From Bacteroidota bacterium (GTDB lineage Bacteria; Bacteroidota; Bacteroidia; Palsa-965): DNA of 57,356 bases. Shown here piece by piece: positions 1 to 11,800 of the stretch. The notes below the pieces were generated by a model that was not told the origin of the DNA, ran no database searches, and worked only from the letters and a program-made list of their open reading frames with translations. Each line of letters opens with the position of its first letter. Within the stretch, counting starts at the first letter, position 1. A program made the translations under genes and the position numbers. The stretch is taken from contig JABDAO010000008.1 of NCBI GenBank assembly GCA_013289095.1, forward strand, positions 1-57,356. Reading direction: 5' to 3'.

Positions 1-40
1 ATAGGGTCAGGGGTATAGCTTTTCTGATCATGGGTCTCTC

Positions 41-2827
41 TTATTTTACAAGTGTGATGCTTCCTTTGTATTTGTTGGTTCCGAAAAAGGTGTAGTAATA
101 CACGCCGGCATCCAGGCCTGAACCATCCCAGGTATTGTCGTAGCTGGATGTCTGAAACACAACCACGCCGTTTGTATTGTATATGGTGAGTTGGTAATCG
201 GCATACACGTCCACGCTCTGAATGACCCACCGGTCGTTCTTGCCATCACCGTTTGGAGAAACGTAGTTGTTGACAGGCAGGATTTTTTCCTGAACGGGCA
301 ATACGGTAACGATGATGTTTGCAGAATCGCGTTTGGAAGGGATGGAAGGGATTCCGGTTTGATAAACCAGATATGGTAAAACATATCTGTTCTGGGTATT
401 AAAGCTAAGGGGGCCGATTAAACTCAGTTTGCCCGTGACAGGATCCATCTCAAAAGGCCCGTCGGTGTTTTGAAGCATGTAACGGAGCACCGCAAACCTA
501 TCCGAATCGCCTACGGTGGGGGTCATGAGGTATTTAGGGGGTGCATTCTCCGGCACAGCGATACTGTCTCCATGTGCAAGCGGAATATTTCCTGTATCTG
601 TGGCAAAAACAATAAATGGCTTTTCGATCTCCATGCCATTGATCAGGGTAGTACGAATACGGATGTGGTAAATGCTTTTTGCTTCGAAATCGACAATGGA
701 TTTGCAGAAGATTGAATCATGGCCAATCACGAAACTGGTGTCATCTGCGCTTCCTGTTCCGCTTACCAGGGTATAGGTATGCTTACATGCCGGACCATTG
801 TCATCAACGGTCGATAGTGATCCTATATAGGTATGAGCCGGTCTGTCGTTCTGCATCAACGAATCACTGAGGTTGATGTTGGTCGGCAGATCCAGGGTAT
901 CCCTGATCTTGATGGTAAATTGTTTGACCATGACCGGGCCGGAAGGCGTGGATGTCTGTACACTGATGAGATAGGTAGGCTTGACATGGAAATTAAACAC
1001 CTGGCCGGCACTCAACAACCCGGCCGTGGTAAGCGTAAAATGAGCATTGTCGCTCGGCAATGAATTGTCGAACGTATAGACAAATCTGTCCGATGTATCC
1101 TGGGTCACGGTGCTTAGCTGTCCGATGACTTGGGTAGGAGGATTGTTTCCATAGATCGAGTCGTTGCTCAGCAGGATATTGTGTATGGTATCATTACCCG
1201 CCAGCACGTTGATGACAAAGGCTTTTTGCAGAGACAAATTATTGGCAAGCGTTGTCTGCACACGGATGAAAAAAGTATCCCTGGCCTCAAACTGGAAGAC
1301 GGCATTCGAGAACAGGCTGTCATTGGAGATGGTAAAGCTGCTGTTATTGATGTTTCCTGACCCATTCACGAGCGTATAGGTATGGGGCGTATTCGGTCCG
1401 TTGATATCGGCCGTTGCAAACACGCCTACAAGGGTATGAACGGGTTGGTTTTCTACAATAAACGCATTGTTGAGCATCAAATCGGTTGGAGCTACGAGTG
1501 TATCACGAATCTCGATGGGAAAGCTTTTGGTAAAACTCAATCCCATGCTGTCGGTGGTAGTCAACAAGATTGTGTAGAGATTTTTTACATTGAAATTAAA
1601 AACGATGCTGCTCTTCAGCGTATCATTCGAAATCGTGAAACTATGATTGTCGTTGGTGCCGGTATTATTAAAGCTATAGGTGAACCAGCGGCTGATATCA
1701 TCCGTGCTGCTCATCACGGCAACGAAACTTCCGGCAGGCATGTTTTCGTAAATCCGGTTTGAGCTCAATGCCATATCTGTTGGAGGCTCAGGGGTGTCGG
1801 CGATGCGAATGATCATCGCACGTTCAAAAAACAAGCCTTGGGCATTGGTTGTTCTCAGACGTATGGTGTAATGTGTCTTTACCTGATAGTCAAACATCAG
1901 GGCTGCATAAAGGGTATCTCCTCCGATTGAAAAAGCAACGTTGTTGGTATCCCCGATTCCGGCCACGAGCGAATACGTATAGGTTTCGTTGTGATCGAAA
2001 TCCGTTGACGACAAGATCCCGGTCGGGGTATGCACGGGCAGCTGATCCCAGGCCGTGGAATCGCTTATGTGAATCGAATTCGGAGCATGATTCACATGGG
2101 TAATGTGTACGATCATCGCCTGCTCATAATGGCAGCCTCTGTTGTCGGTACTCCGGATCCTGATCTGAAGAGAATCCTGGAGGTAGAAGTTCAGCAGGGA
2201 ATTCAACACCAGGGAAGTACCGTTGATAAGCACCTTTGCATTGTCGTTGCTGCCCGTCCCGCTTACCAGTGTATAGGTATGCGTATCACCCACATTGGGA
2301 TCTGCGCAGGAAAGCATGGATACCACCTGGCCAACTGTGTCGCTCTCGGGTATGGAAGTCACCGAAAGCGCGATGGAGGTTGGAGGATCGTTGTTCTTGA
2401 TAACAAAGGGAGCATTGTTGGTTCCGGACTGGGCGTTGTTGGTGAAGACAAGTGTTACATTGGCCGTGCCTACCGAGTCGCCTTGCACGGAATAATACTT
2501 GAACTGTACCGTTTCTCCGCTGCTCAGATTGCTGTACACAACCAGATAGGCTAGGTTCTGCCCACCGACAAGGGTGTTGGTATTGGCTACACCACGGCAT
2601 ACTCCATTCACGAATGCTCCGATCATATTGGTGTCGTTGCCAAGCACATTGCAATCGACATTCAGAACGGCCGTGACAGTCATGCTGTATTGAAATTGAT
2701 TGCCACTTACCGACCAATTCGGTACAGTTGCTTTCAGGATTCCGGTGGTGAAAACCAGGGCCAGGGCGCACAGACTGATTTTAACAAACATGTTCTTCAT
2801 CGAATTTTGTGTTTTTAGGGTTTTCAT
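41..2827 (-). CDS. Secreted multidomain surface protein with cadherin-like repeats and type B T9SS sorting domain
   Basis: 928 aa. A hydrophobic signal segment (about residues 13-33) is followed by an all-beta module (about 36-150) carrying GAFVNGVCRGV. Next come about seven repeats of roughly 95 residues built on a shared pattern: PT(D/N)hxLS at the start, HTYTLVxGxGxxxN in the middle, and FxhxxxYxhxhxTT near the end. They resemble cadherin-like or Ig-like adhesive repeats. Residues 848-928 have the gliding-motility CHU_C form (SPNGDGKNDRW, then TWDGSGLDAGVYYY), which marks type B type IX secretion cargo. It should be exported across the outer membrane and kept on or released from the surface. 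It starts 6 bp after the stop of the 3262-aa gene, so the two are probably cotranscribed. Adhesion is inferred from architecture; no ligand can be named. Confidence 0.85.
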   Translation of the reverse strand: MKTLKTQNSMKNMFVKISLCALALVFTTGILKATVPNWSVSGNQFQYSMTVTAVLNVDCNVLGNDTNMIGAFVNGVCRGVANTNTLVGGQNLAYLVVYSNLSSGETVQFKYYSVQGDSVGTANVTLVFTNNAQSGTNNAPFVIKNNDPPTSIALSVTSIPESDTVGQVVSMLSCADPNVGDTHTYTLVSGTGSNDNAKVLINGTSLVLNSLLNFYLQDSLQIRIRSTDNRGCHYEQAMIVHITHVNHAPNSIHISDSTAWDQLPVHTPTGILSSTDFDHNETYTYSLVAGIGDTNNVAFSIGGDTLYAALMFDYQVKTHYTIRLRTTNAQGLFFERAMIIRIADTPEPPTDMALSSNRIYENMPAGSFVAVMSSTDDISRWFTYSFNNTGTNDNHSFTISNDTLKSSIVFNFNVKNLYTILLTTTDSMGLSFTKSFPIEIRDTLVAPTDLMLNNAFIVENQPVHTLVGVFATADINGPNTPHTYTLVNGSGNINNSSFTISNDSLFSNAVFQFEARDTFFIRVQTTLANNLSLQKAFVINVLAGNDTIHNILLSNDSIYGNNPPTQVIGQLSTVTQDTSDRFVYTFDNSLPSDNAHFTLTTAGLLSAGQVFNFHVKPTYLISVQTSTPSGPVMVKQFTIKIRDTLDLPTNINLSDSLMQNDRPAHTYIGSLSTVDDNGPACKHTYTLVSGTGSADDTSFVIGHDSIFCKSIVDFEAKSIYHIRIRTTLINGMEIEKPFIVFATDTGNIPLAHGDSIAVPENAPPKYLMTPTVGDSDRFAVLRYMLQNTDGPFEMDPVTGKLSLIGPLSFNTQNRYVLPYLVYQTGIPSIPSKRDSANIIVTVLPVQEKILPVNNYVSPNGDGKNDRWVIQSVDVYADYQLTIYNTNGVVVFQTSSYDNTWDGSGLDAGVYYYTFFGTNKYKGSITLVK

Positions 2828-2833
2828 GTTCTC

Positions 2834-5800
2834 TTATTCCTTGATCAAACGTGAAACCAGTTTTTCCTGAGGCGTTGTCATCTCCACAATGTAAAGACCC
2901 GGGGCCATATTCATTTGTACCGCGCTCAGCTCTTTCGTATTGATTCCTGAAAGTGCCTGGAAGTTCGTCTCATACACCAGCTGACCGGTTACATTCATAA
3001 TCTTCATGTTCACCGGTCCGCTGTAAGGTATATTCAACGACACACTGAAATGATCGCTGAAAGGAACAGGTTCGGCAACGAGTGAACTTGCATTGTCGTT
3101 CACCGCAGGCGTAACAGACGATTTACACACCTTTAAGAGATCCGCGCTCTTCGGGTTGAGCTGGACAGGCTTCTGCAGATTACCTAACAGTCCGTTCACC
3201 ACGAAGCCTACCGTATTGCCGAGCTCATACACGTTGGCGCTGGTTTCATCCATCAATTTCAAGGTAATCATTTCGCTTGCGCTGTCGGAGAAAACAGTCA
3301 GGTAGAATACCCCTTCTGTTCCCGGAGCTATAGACACAGGTACAACACCTCTGCACTCTCCGCCCACAAAGGCTCCGAGTGACAAATGACTGTTTGGTGT
3401 GCCTCCGCAATTGAGTTTAGCCACCACGCTCATGTTGTTCGCGAATTTACCCTGTTGTACCTTCCAGGTAGTGACAGGAGGAAGAATGGGATTCTGCGCC
3501 ATATGTCCGTTGATACCCGTTATCGGGAAGGTAAACTGGCCCCCATGTATTGAATTCATCATGTATCCTGCATTAGGTACCATATAGGTAAGGCTGCCTG
3601 CCCAACCCAGGATAGAATCATACAGGGCAAAGCTGGTTTGTCCTTTGAGGATATCACCTGCCGAAGCATTGTAGGATGCGAGGGCTTCTGTAACGGTTAG
3701 ATTCCTCAGAGAGATAAAGCCTGGCCAGTTCCATCCTGGGCTAAGCGTTACGTTTCGGGTCGTAGGATCGATCTGTGTTCCGGAATAAACAAGTGTATCA
3801 TTCTGCCCTACCTTCACTTTGTAGGATGAGGTTACCTGTATTCCGGTGTGATCAAGACTGCCGGCCCACTGGTTCGCGGTACTATAATCATCGTATACCG
3901 TCTGGCCCCTGAGGATATCCCCGGTAAGGGCATGCACGGAACTCATGAAGTGGTTGATGTTCAAACTGTCGGGGCTTGCTACATCCACAGATATCCAGTT
4001 CCAGCCTGTATTGAGAGGAAGGGTGCGCACGAGGTAATCTGTTGCGTCAAACATCTGAGGACTTACAAATGTACCCCGTATGCTGTCGGCATTAAATACA
4101 AGTACTGCAGGAAGAACCTGTGCATGTTGTTTGCCTTCGGCTGCATCCCAGATCTGGAACGTGATGGTATCGCCTGTATTGTTATTGCTAAACAAATTCA
4201 TGACTGCATAATACTTATCGTATGCAGCATAGTATTGAAGCCGGGCAACACCACGGCAGGTAGTGCCTGCAAAGGCCGCCAGGATATCGCTTGTATCTGT
4301 ATGTACGATTCCGTCAATGCGTATCTGGCCGACGACGCCTTCGCTGTATTGGTAGTTGGCAGGATTCACAGACCAGTTAGGCGGTTGAGCGTAGACATTC
4401 AGATTGAGGTTGAAATTCTCGGGATAGCCGAACGAAGTGGTGAGGGATATTTCTTCGGTATATGTTCCGATATTCACTCCCTGTGAAATCGTAAAGTGCA
4501 CCACCTGTGTGCTGTTCGGCGCAATATTACCGGTAGGCGCATCCACCGTTAACCAGGAAGGCATGTTTGCAATGGTATAAGCCATCAGTGAACCACCTGA
4601 ATTGACAATGGTACCGGTAAAGGTCAGGGAGGTACCCAGGAGTTTTGAAAGCGTAATTCCGGTGTTCTGCCATTTCACCTGGTTCTGGTTGATATAGGCA
4701 ATCCATGTTTTCGGGCTCTGTTGAACGTTGCCATCCAGATCATGCGCATTTTGAACCGTCACATCCAGTGTTACATTTTCAATCTGGTTCGGGTTCATCG
4801 TGGAAGTCATGATGATCTCGTCGGTATTCAAAGAATAGGTGAAGTTGATTTCCTGAATCGGTCTTGGCACCTTGATCGTAGGTGTTTGTGCAGTTGTTCG
4901 TGCACCACCCACGACAGTAGTGACCAGCGAGTCGGTCGAGAAATCCTTGATCGACGCGGTCATGGTCGGAACTCCTAAGTTATTGACATAGCTTTCGAAC
5001 GGGAGGTACATCACCAGTCCGGCCTCATTTCCAAGCAGACGGTTTTGTTTGTCGCGGGTAATCTGTTGAATCAGCCTGGCTGTGTTCCATAACCTTACCT
5101 CATCCATGCTGCCATTGAAATAATTGTCGAAGGCAAGCGTTACAGGCGGGCCAGGCTGGGAACCTCTGGCTCCCACAAACATGTGCAGTCCACCCATTTG
5201 TTTGAAGGCTCCTGAAGCAATGCTGTTCTGAGGATTGCCGTCAATATAAGCCGAGAGTGTACTCGAACGTTGCATGACCAGGGCAAAATGATGCCAGTTA
5301 TTATCAAAGAAATTTGCAGAGGTGGCCACAAAATCGATACGGTCGTGCAAGACGTGGATCAAACCGGCAGCGTCTTTCTCGATATTCCAGGCAAGTATGG
5401 AATCCGCTCCCAGACCATCGCCTCTGCCATTTGAAAACAAGGTAGCTACACCGGCCTGGTTTGACTTAAACCAGAATTCGAGCGTGAAATCCATTTGCTG
5501 GGTAATGCCAAGACGGGAAGTATTCATCTCAACCAAACCGGTTGACCCGTCGAAAGCGCAGGCAAAACCATTTGGAGTGATCTGCCAGGTTGTATTGACC
5601 AGGCTGGCCACCAGGCTGCGGATGGCATCCGTGGTAATGGTGCCCGAAGCTTCATCCATCATCCAGTCGTACAGCAGGTTTCCGGTATTCGAAGTCTGGA
5701 CAATATTCATTTGAGAGGCGATATCGGCCGGCTGACGCGTACTGTTCCAAACACGCACATCCTGCATATTTCCGTTGAAGAAAAGGGAGTTACTGGCATC

Positions 5801-8800
5801 ATCTTTTCCGAAATAGAGCTTACCGGCTCCGGTATAATAGGCAGTCATGGTTGTCTGTGTATTCAACGGTGCCGTACCACTTCCGAAGAAGTCGCCGTAG
5901 AGCGACACCAGGCGGGCTGTGTCGCTGTATACTGCAGCATAATGGTGCCACTGACCGTCGACAGGAGCCAGGGCTTTATCTCCGGCTATTTCGGTGCTTC
6001 CAAAGCGCAGGGCAAGTTGATTGGAAGCATTAAAACCAAAGAACAGGCTGTTAGTGGCATCCGGGCTTTGACTGATTACGGCCATTTGTCCGCCTACGGT
6101 CCTCAATGCCCAGAACTCAAGACTGAAATCCCGTTTCTGCAGATTCACTCCATCGGGTGCATCGGCATAGGAAGTGGCTCCATCGAATGCCAGGCTGGTA
6201 CTGTGTTGCAGCGCCGTTCCATTGAGCACTCCCCGGATGTCGAAATTATAATCGGTTAAGGAGCCCCCGTCTATCGCTTTGTTATAGGTAATCGAGATAT
6301 CCTCGCCTGGGTTCAGAATGCCTGTTCCCGGGGAAGGTGTTCCGAAGGGAGCCGGGTTCACCCTGTCAACGACACCGGAGAGAACAGGTGATTGAGTGGT
6401 CACGATTTCTGTCAGCGCTCCTACTTTCACTTTACAGGTTGCCGTGGCACGTATGTCGTAGTGATCATCCTGTAGTTGAAGCAGAGACCAGGGATAAGCA
6501 ATAAATGCCTGGGTTCCCGGAATCTGAACCGCTGTATTTGTCGTATCCATAAACCAGCTCTGAAGCGGTACCCAGGTAGCCTGGGAAGAAGGTTTGTACT
6601 CAAAGGTAACTTCCTTGAAGCCCTGATAGTTGACATCGTATCCGGAGAGTACGGTATTGAGAGTATCGTTGAATGAATTGTTGACCACCCACTGGTTCAG
6701 GGGAGCCGTAAGCCCTATATTGGTACATGCCGGCAGGAAGTGGGCCGATACATAAATAGTATCTGCTACCGCCAAATCATTACAGGCCGATTTAATGATC
6801 ACGGCAACACTGTCGTAATTAAACTGGACAGGACCCTGAGTCAATACCAGGGGAACATGTATGGATCCTCCTCCGGGCACGGTATAAGTCTGCGTGGAAG
6901 GGCTGAAGCCGTCGATCGTAAGGACAGCACCATTGGGATTCTTTGCAGCCGGAATGGCCATGGCATAAATAACCGATAGTGCAGGGGTGGATTCGGTGAT
7001 GTTATCGATCTCCAGATCATACACCGCCTGACCGCCTGCAGGGACATTGTCTTTTTCGCTGAAACGAAGATTCCCGTCGACCTTCATGCTTACTTTTTCG
7101 GTTTGCAGGGTGCTTACACCCAATGCCACGAGCTTGTGTGTGATGGAATCGGTATAAAAGAGAGACGAGTCAGCAGGCTCATACGGGCAGCGTGTCTGGC
7201 CACCGGTAAGGTTAAAGATCGGGCCCCAGCCGTTATAGCCGCTACGTACATCGGTGGAGAAATAATCGCCCACACCCTGATCATTCAAGTCGTAGCTGAA
7301 CGAAGTTTTGTTGGATGCAACATTGGTGGTGGATCCTTCATGGACATACCCTACGGATAATCCCAGGTCCAGATCACCTCCCAGCCCTGCAACATGCAGA
7401 CCCAGGGTAAGCGAAGCGGTGGTCGAAACTCCCAGTTCCCAGGTAAACTTATTGGTATTTACCGTTTCCGTTTCGGCGGTGTTGGTATAGTCAACGCCGT
7501 CGCTTTCAGAATAGTTCTGAATCAGGTTACTGGGGTCATGATAAGCCAGGTACTTTTCTTTTTCGTTCGCGATGATTGCTTCTTTCCAAAGCCTGATCTG
7601 CTGGTTGTAAAACCTGATCGAATCGCACATGCCCGGAACAATTGAATCGTAGGTAATAGTGCCCGTAGTGCTCAGAACTTTCACCACGGTAGGAAGTTTT
7701 CCGCCATGATAAGTATAGCTCATGCCTGTTGTATCGGCATCAACGGTTGAATACGGATTTGGTGAAGAAACGGCAGCCGCCCAAACAGGGTCGTCGTTGT
7801 TCGTTCCATACTTCGGGTCGCTCACTGCCAACTTCGAAACATATTTCAGGGGGTCATTTACAAACAACTGATTGCGCAGGGTGTTCAGATTCGGGAGCAG
7901 GGTTGAAACAATATAATCCTGGGTATACATGAAGGAAGTGGCATAGCCCTGTGGAACGATGGCCAATGATTTTCTTCTTACTACCGTGAAACTCATGGGA
8001 GAAGCACCAGGCGTAAGCCCACGCTCCGAAGAATCGATGCCTGTTTTATTAACGATGGCGGCAGAAGGCAAAATCGAAATATTTTCGGTCACTCCAAAGT
8101 TCAGGTTCATGGCACGGCCAATATATAAGTCTGCCGCGGCGCCCACATGCAAGGGGCCATTATCGGTGCTCCAGTCCTGAGTGGTGGTAATGGTTTGTTC
8201 TGACTCGCCTTCTGCTGTAATCTTAGTATCGACCGAGGCGCCCAATGAAAGCTCGTTGGTGACGGATGTGGTGGTAGTCATCCCAAAACCTACCGAGAAT
8301 TCGGTACCCAGGTCTATCTTTGCGTTCACATCGATGCCCGCATCACCCTCATTCGACCAGCTTGTTGTCAGTGTCGTAGACGATCCTTTTTCAAATGTGC
8401 ATGAGCTGTTTGATCCCGGAGGGTCACGAAGTACCATTTCAACGACTGCGGGACCGGTGGAAACGAATCCTTGTCCGCTGGAGCTTTGACCTCCCAACAA
8501 GATTCCCTGAAGGGGTTCGGTTGGGTGACTGGCAGGCCAGGGTGTCCAGTTTACGGAATTGGGGCCGCCTGTATAATTAATCGCCAGCTGCTGAAGGAAG
8601 TTATCGCTGCCGGGATTGTAAACAATGTTAGGGGCTCCGGCGACAAAGGAGTAGGAGATGTAAGCTGTGTCCTGACGGGGCGAAATGTATGCTTTTTTCG
8701 ATGTGTCCTGGTCAAAGCTTTGTGGCCCTGTGAAGGTAGAGAGTGCGTTGTTTATGGTAAACAGACCACTGGTCGCCGGAACAACATCATAAACGGGGGC

Positions 8801-11800
8801 CGATGGGTCGAAGTTCGTATAGGTTTCGATAGCCCCCATGATCATGGAATAAGCTGAATTCTGGGTGAATACCGGATATTTGAATGTAGAGTCTGTAATT
8901 CCATAAGAGGTGGTGGCTCCGCCGGGGGCGGTATAATTAAAGATCGAATCCCCCGCATACTTTACATAGTTTCTAAGATGCATGTCCTGCACCCAGATGG
9001 TCGGAGTTTCGCGGTGGGTGAAGCTTTCAATGCGCTGATACGTTCCGGAATCGAGACGGGTAAACACCTTTTGGTTACCTACATAGCTCCAGATGGTGTC
9101 ATAAATTTTCGATACGGCCGGAATGTTGGTGATATTGAGCAATGCCAGATTCTGGAATTCGGGCCAGGCCAGACTTGATGCGTTGTGTGGGATAGAAATA
9201 TTTCCGACCACATACGACATCGGAGGAAGCTGGATCACATAATCCCCACTCGCAGGGTTGGTGTTTATGGTCTGGGTATAACAGCCACTCTGGGTGGTGA
9301 GCACGAATTGGGCAACACCGATGTTGTTCTTTGACTCTCCCAGGATCATGGGTTTAGCGCTCTCCCGGGTTCCTCCTACCACGCGCCCGACTACTTTCAC
9401 CGAGGTCGTGTCTAAAAAGGTAAGATTGGTAATATCATTCTGGAAGTTGGAGGTATACGTTCCGGCCGAATACGTATGTCCGCCCTGGGTAACAGTAACG
9501 GTATGATTGCCGATCGGAACATGTATGTCGAAATGTCCGGAAGCATTGGTCTGCGCGGGAACCCCTCCTGCCAGGACTACAGCTCCGTCCACATTGAGGT
9601 ATGCACCTTCAACCGGACACGTACAACCCGGAAACCTGGCCGGGTCATAATTCAATGAGCCTTGAACATCGAACGAGGATTCGTCCGTAAAATTTATTCC
9701 GTTTTGCACGGCAGCTCCGTCGCCAACAAACATCACCTGACTGGCAGGTGAAAAGGTGTGAACCCCGAAAGCGGGGATGGCCTTGAAATTTTCTCCATTT
9801 CCTGCATACAGGACACCCTCTACGGTATAGTTTCCGGTAGCATCGGTATATCCGATGTAACCCATCTGGTTCGTGCCGGGAATGCTGTTTGTCCAGGCGG
9901 GAGAAGAGAACTGTCCATGGTTCATATTGAACACGGTCCCTACTTTTGAAATATCATAGAGATAATATCCGGCATTTTCGTTTGTGTGATAGAGAAGTGA
10001 AAGGCCTGTTTCGTTTCCGTTCAGGACACGCTGATAATCCCTGGCAATATCCGAGTCGGCACGGGGGATATTCCAGATTCTGATTTCCTTCATGTATCCG
10101 TTGAAACCAGTGCCCATGACTACCTGGTTTGAATTGACATCCATGCTTCCAGGGCCCCCGACGGAGTTCTCCAGCGTTCCGTTTACATAAATCTTTACAT
10201 TGCTTCCATCATAGACGCCCGAAATCTGGTTATAGGCATTTGAAGATACGAGCCCTGAAGTGGAAATGGTGGCATCGGTATTGTTACCTCCGCTTATTAC
10301 ACGCATAATGAGGTTTCCGCTAGACCCCTGGTAAAACAGTGCATACGAACCGGGTTTTTGAATCAGAATCTGATCCGATCCACCGAGTGAGGAAAAATTG
10401 ACCCAGGCTTCAGCATTCACCGCATTACTTTGCTGAAGATCAGAAGCGCTGTTTACCGTTACCTGGCTGGATCCATTGAAAACAGCGGCATAACCGCTAT
10501 TCAGGGTTGTTTCTTCGATCGTCACTTTTACACCGGATACGGCAATCCCTCCGTTGTACTGAACCTGACCGTTTACAATTCCTGTAGGTGTCCTGAATCC
10601 GATATCGTTGGTCCCGTTCGTGTTCAGCAGTGTGTTCAGACAGGGAGCATGCCCAACCAGAAAGTAGGTATACAATATTCCGGCATCACCGGTATTATCC
10701 ACATACTCTTCCGTACCCGGAGACACAGAAGCAATCTGTACCGGCGATGCCCCCGAGCCGGTAACGTTCCGGTATATCGCAATCTCACTGAGCAAACTGT
10801 TGTTGTTATTCTGCCAGTTGAGCACAACCCGGTCGTTAAAATATCCTTTCGAACAGGTCAGAAAATTTGATGTCTGATCAAACGTATTGAGGAGATTGGG
10901 AGGAGGCAGGGTGGTGGTAGCCGAGGCGGAAGAAAGAACCCCTCCAACCACACAGGAGTTGAATACACGTATCTGATAGGTATAGTTTGTACAGGTAGTC
11001 ACTGCAAGATCGCTGTAGCTTGTGGTACCCGCATTCAGATCGGTCAGGACGGTATTTCCAAGGTTGTCCGTTCTAACCACCTCTACTTTCGTTTCATTGG
11101 AGGCTCCGGTATTATCAGCCCATGACACATCAATCCCACCCGTACCTGCATTCGGGCTGGCAGTTATATTGGTAGACATGCTGGGGTCGGCAGGTGAAAT
11201 TCCGGCACAGCTGGCATAGGTGGTGGAAAATACTCCGCAGGCATTGATCGCTGAGATTTGGAAGTTGAATGGAACGCCTCTCCCGTCGACTGTAACATAG
11301 CTTCTGTCCTGAGCCGTGGGATAAGGACCCGGATTAAATGGGCCTCCAGGGCCTGTGTTCGACCAATAAATCTGGAATTGAGCCGGATTTGCACCGTTAT
11401 AACCCCAGTTAAGGGTAATATTCCCGGAACAATCGTTGGTAGTGGCAGTGGCGCTGAGGGGTACATTCGGAGAAGGAAGGCTCTGTCCGCTTACCGGGGC
11501 GGTTTTCGGACTTTCAAAATACGTAAGCCCCGATTCACTGAAGGCTACATGCTCCATGGTATATTGGTAAACCACATCCTGCTGAACGGTGTTGTCTGAA
11601 TAGCTTGTCGCGGTTCCCGATACCGTTGCAAGGTAAGTCCCATTCCTGAAAATAACGCTGCTCAGCGTGGCATTCCCATCTGTTGGAAATACATTGGCAC
11701 CTGAATTGGCCCAGGTTAGGTTTACCGACCCACACAAATCCTGTGTGGCAGTCAATCCATTCGGAGGACTGGTCATGAAATTCGGATTGGTATAGATTAC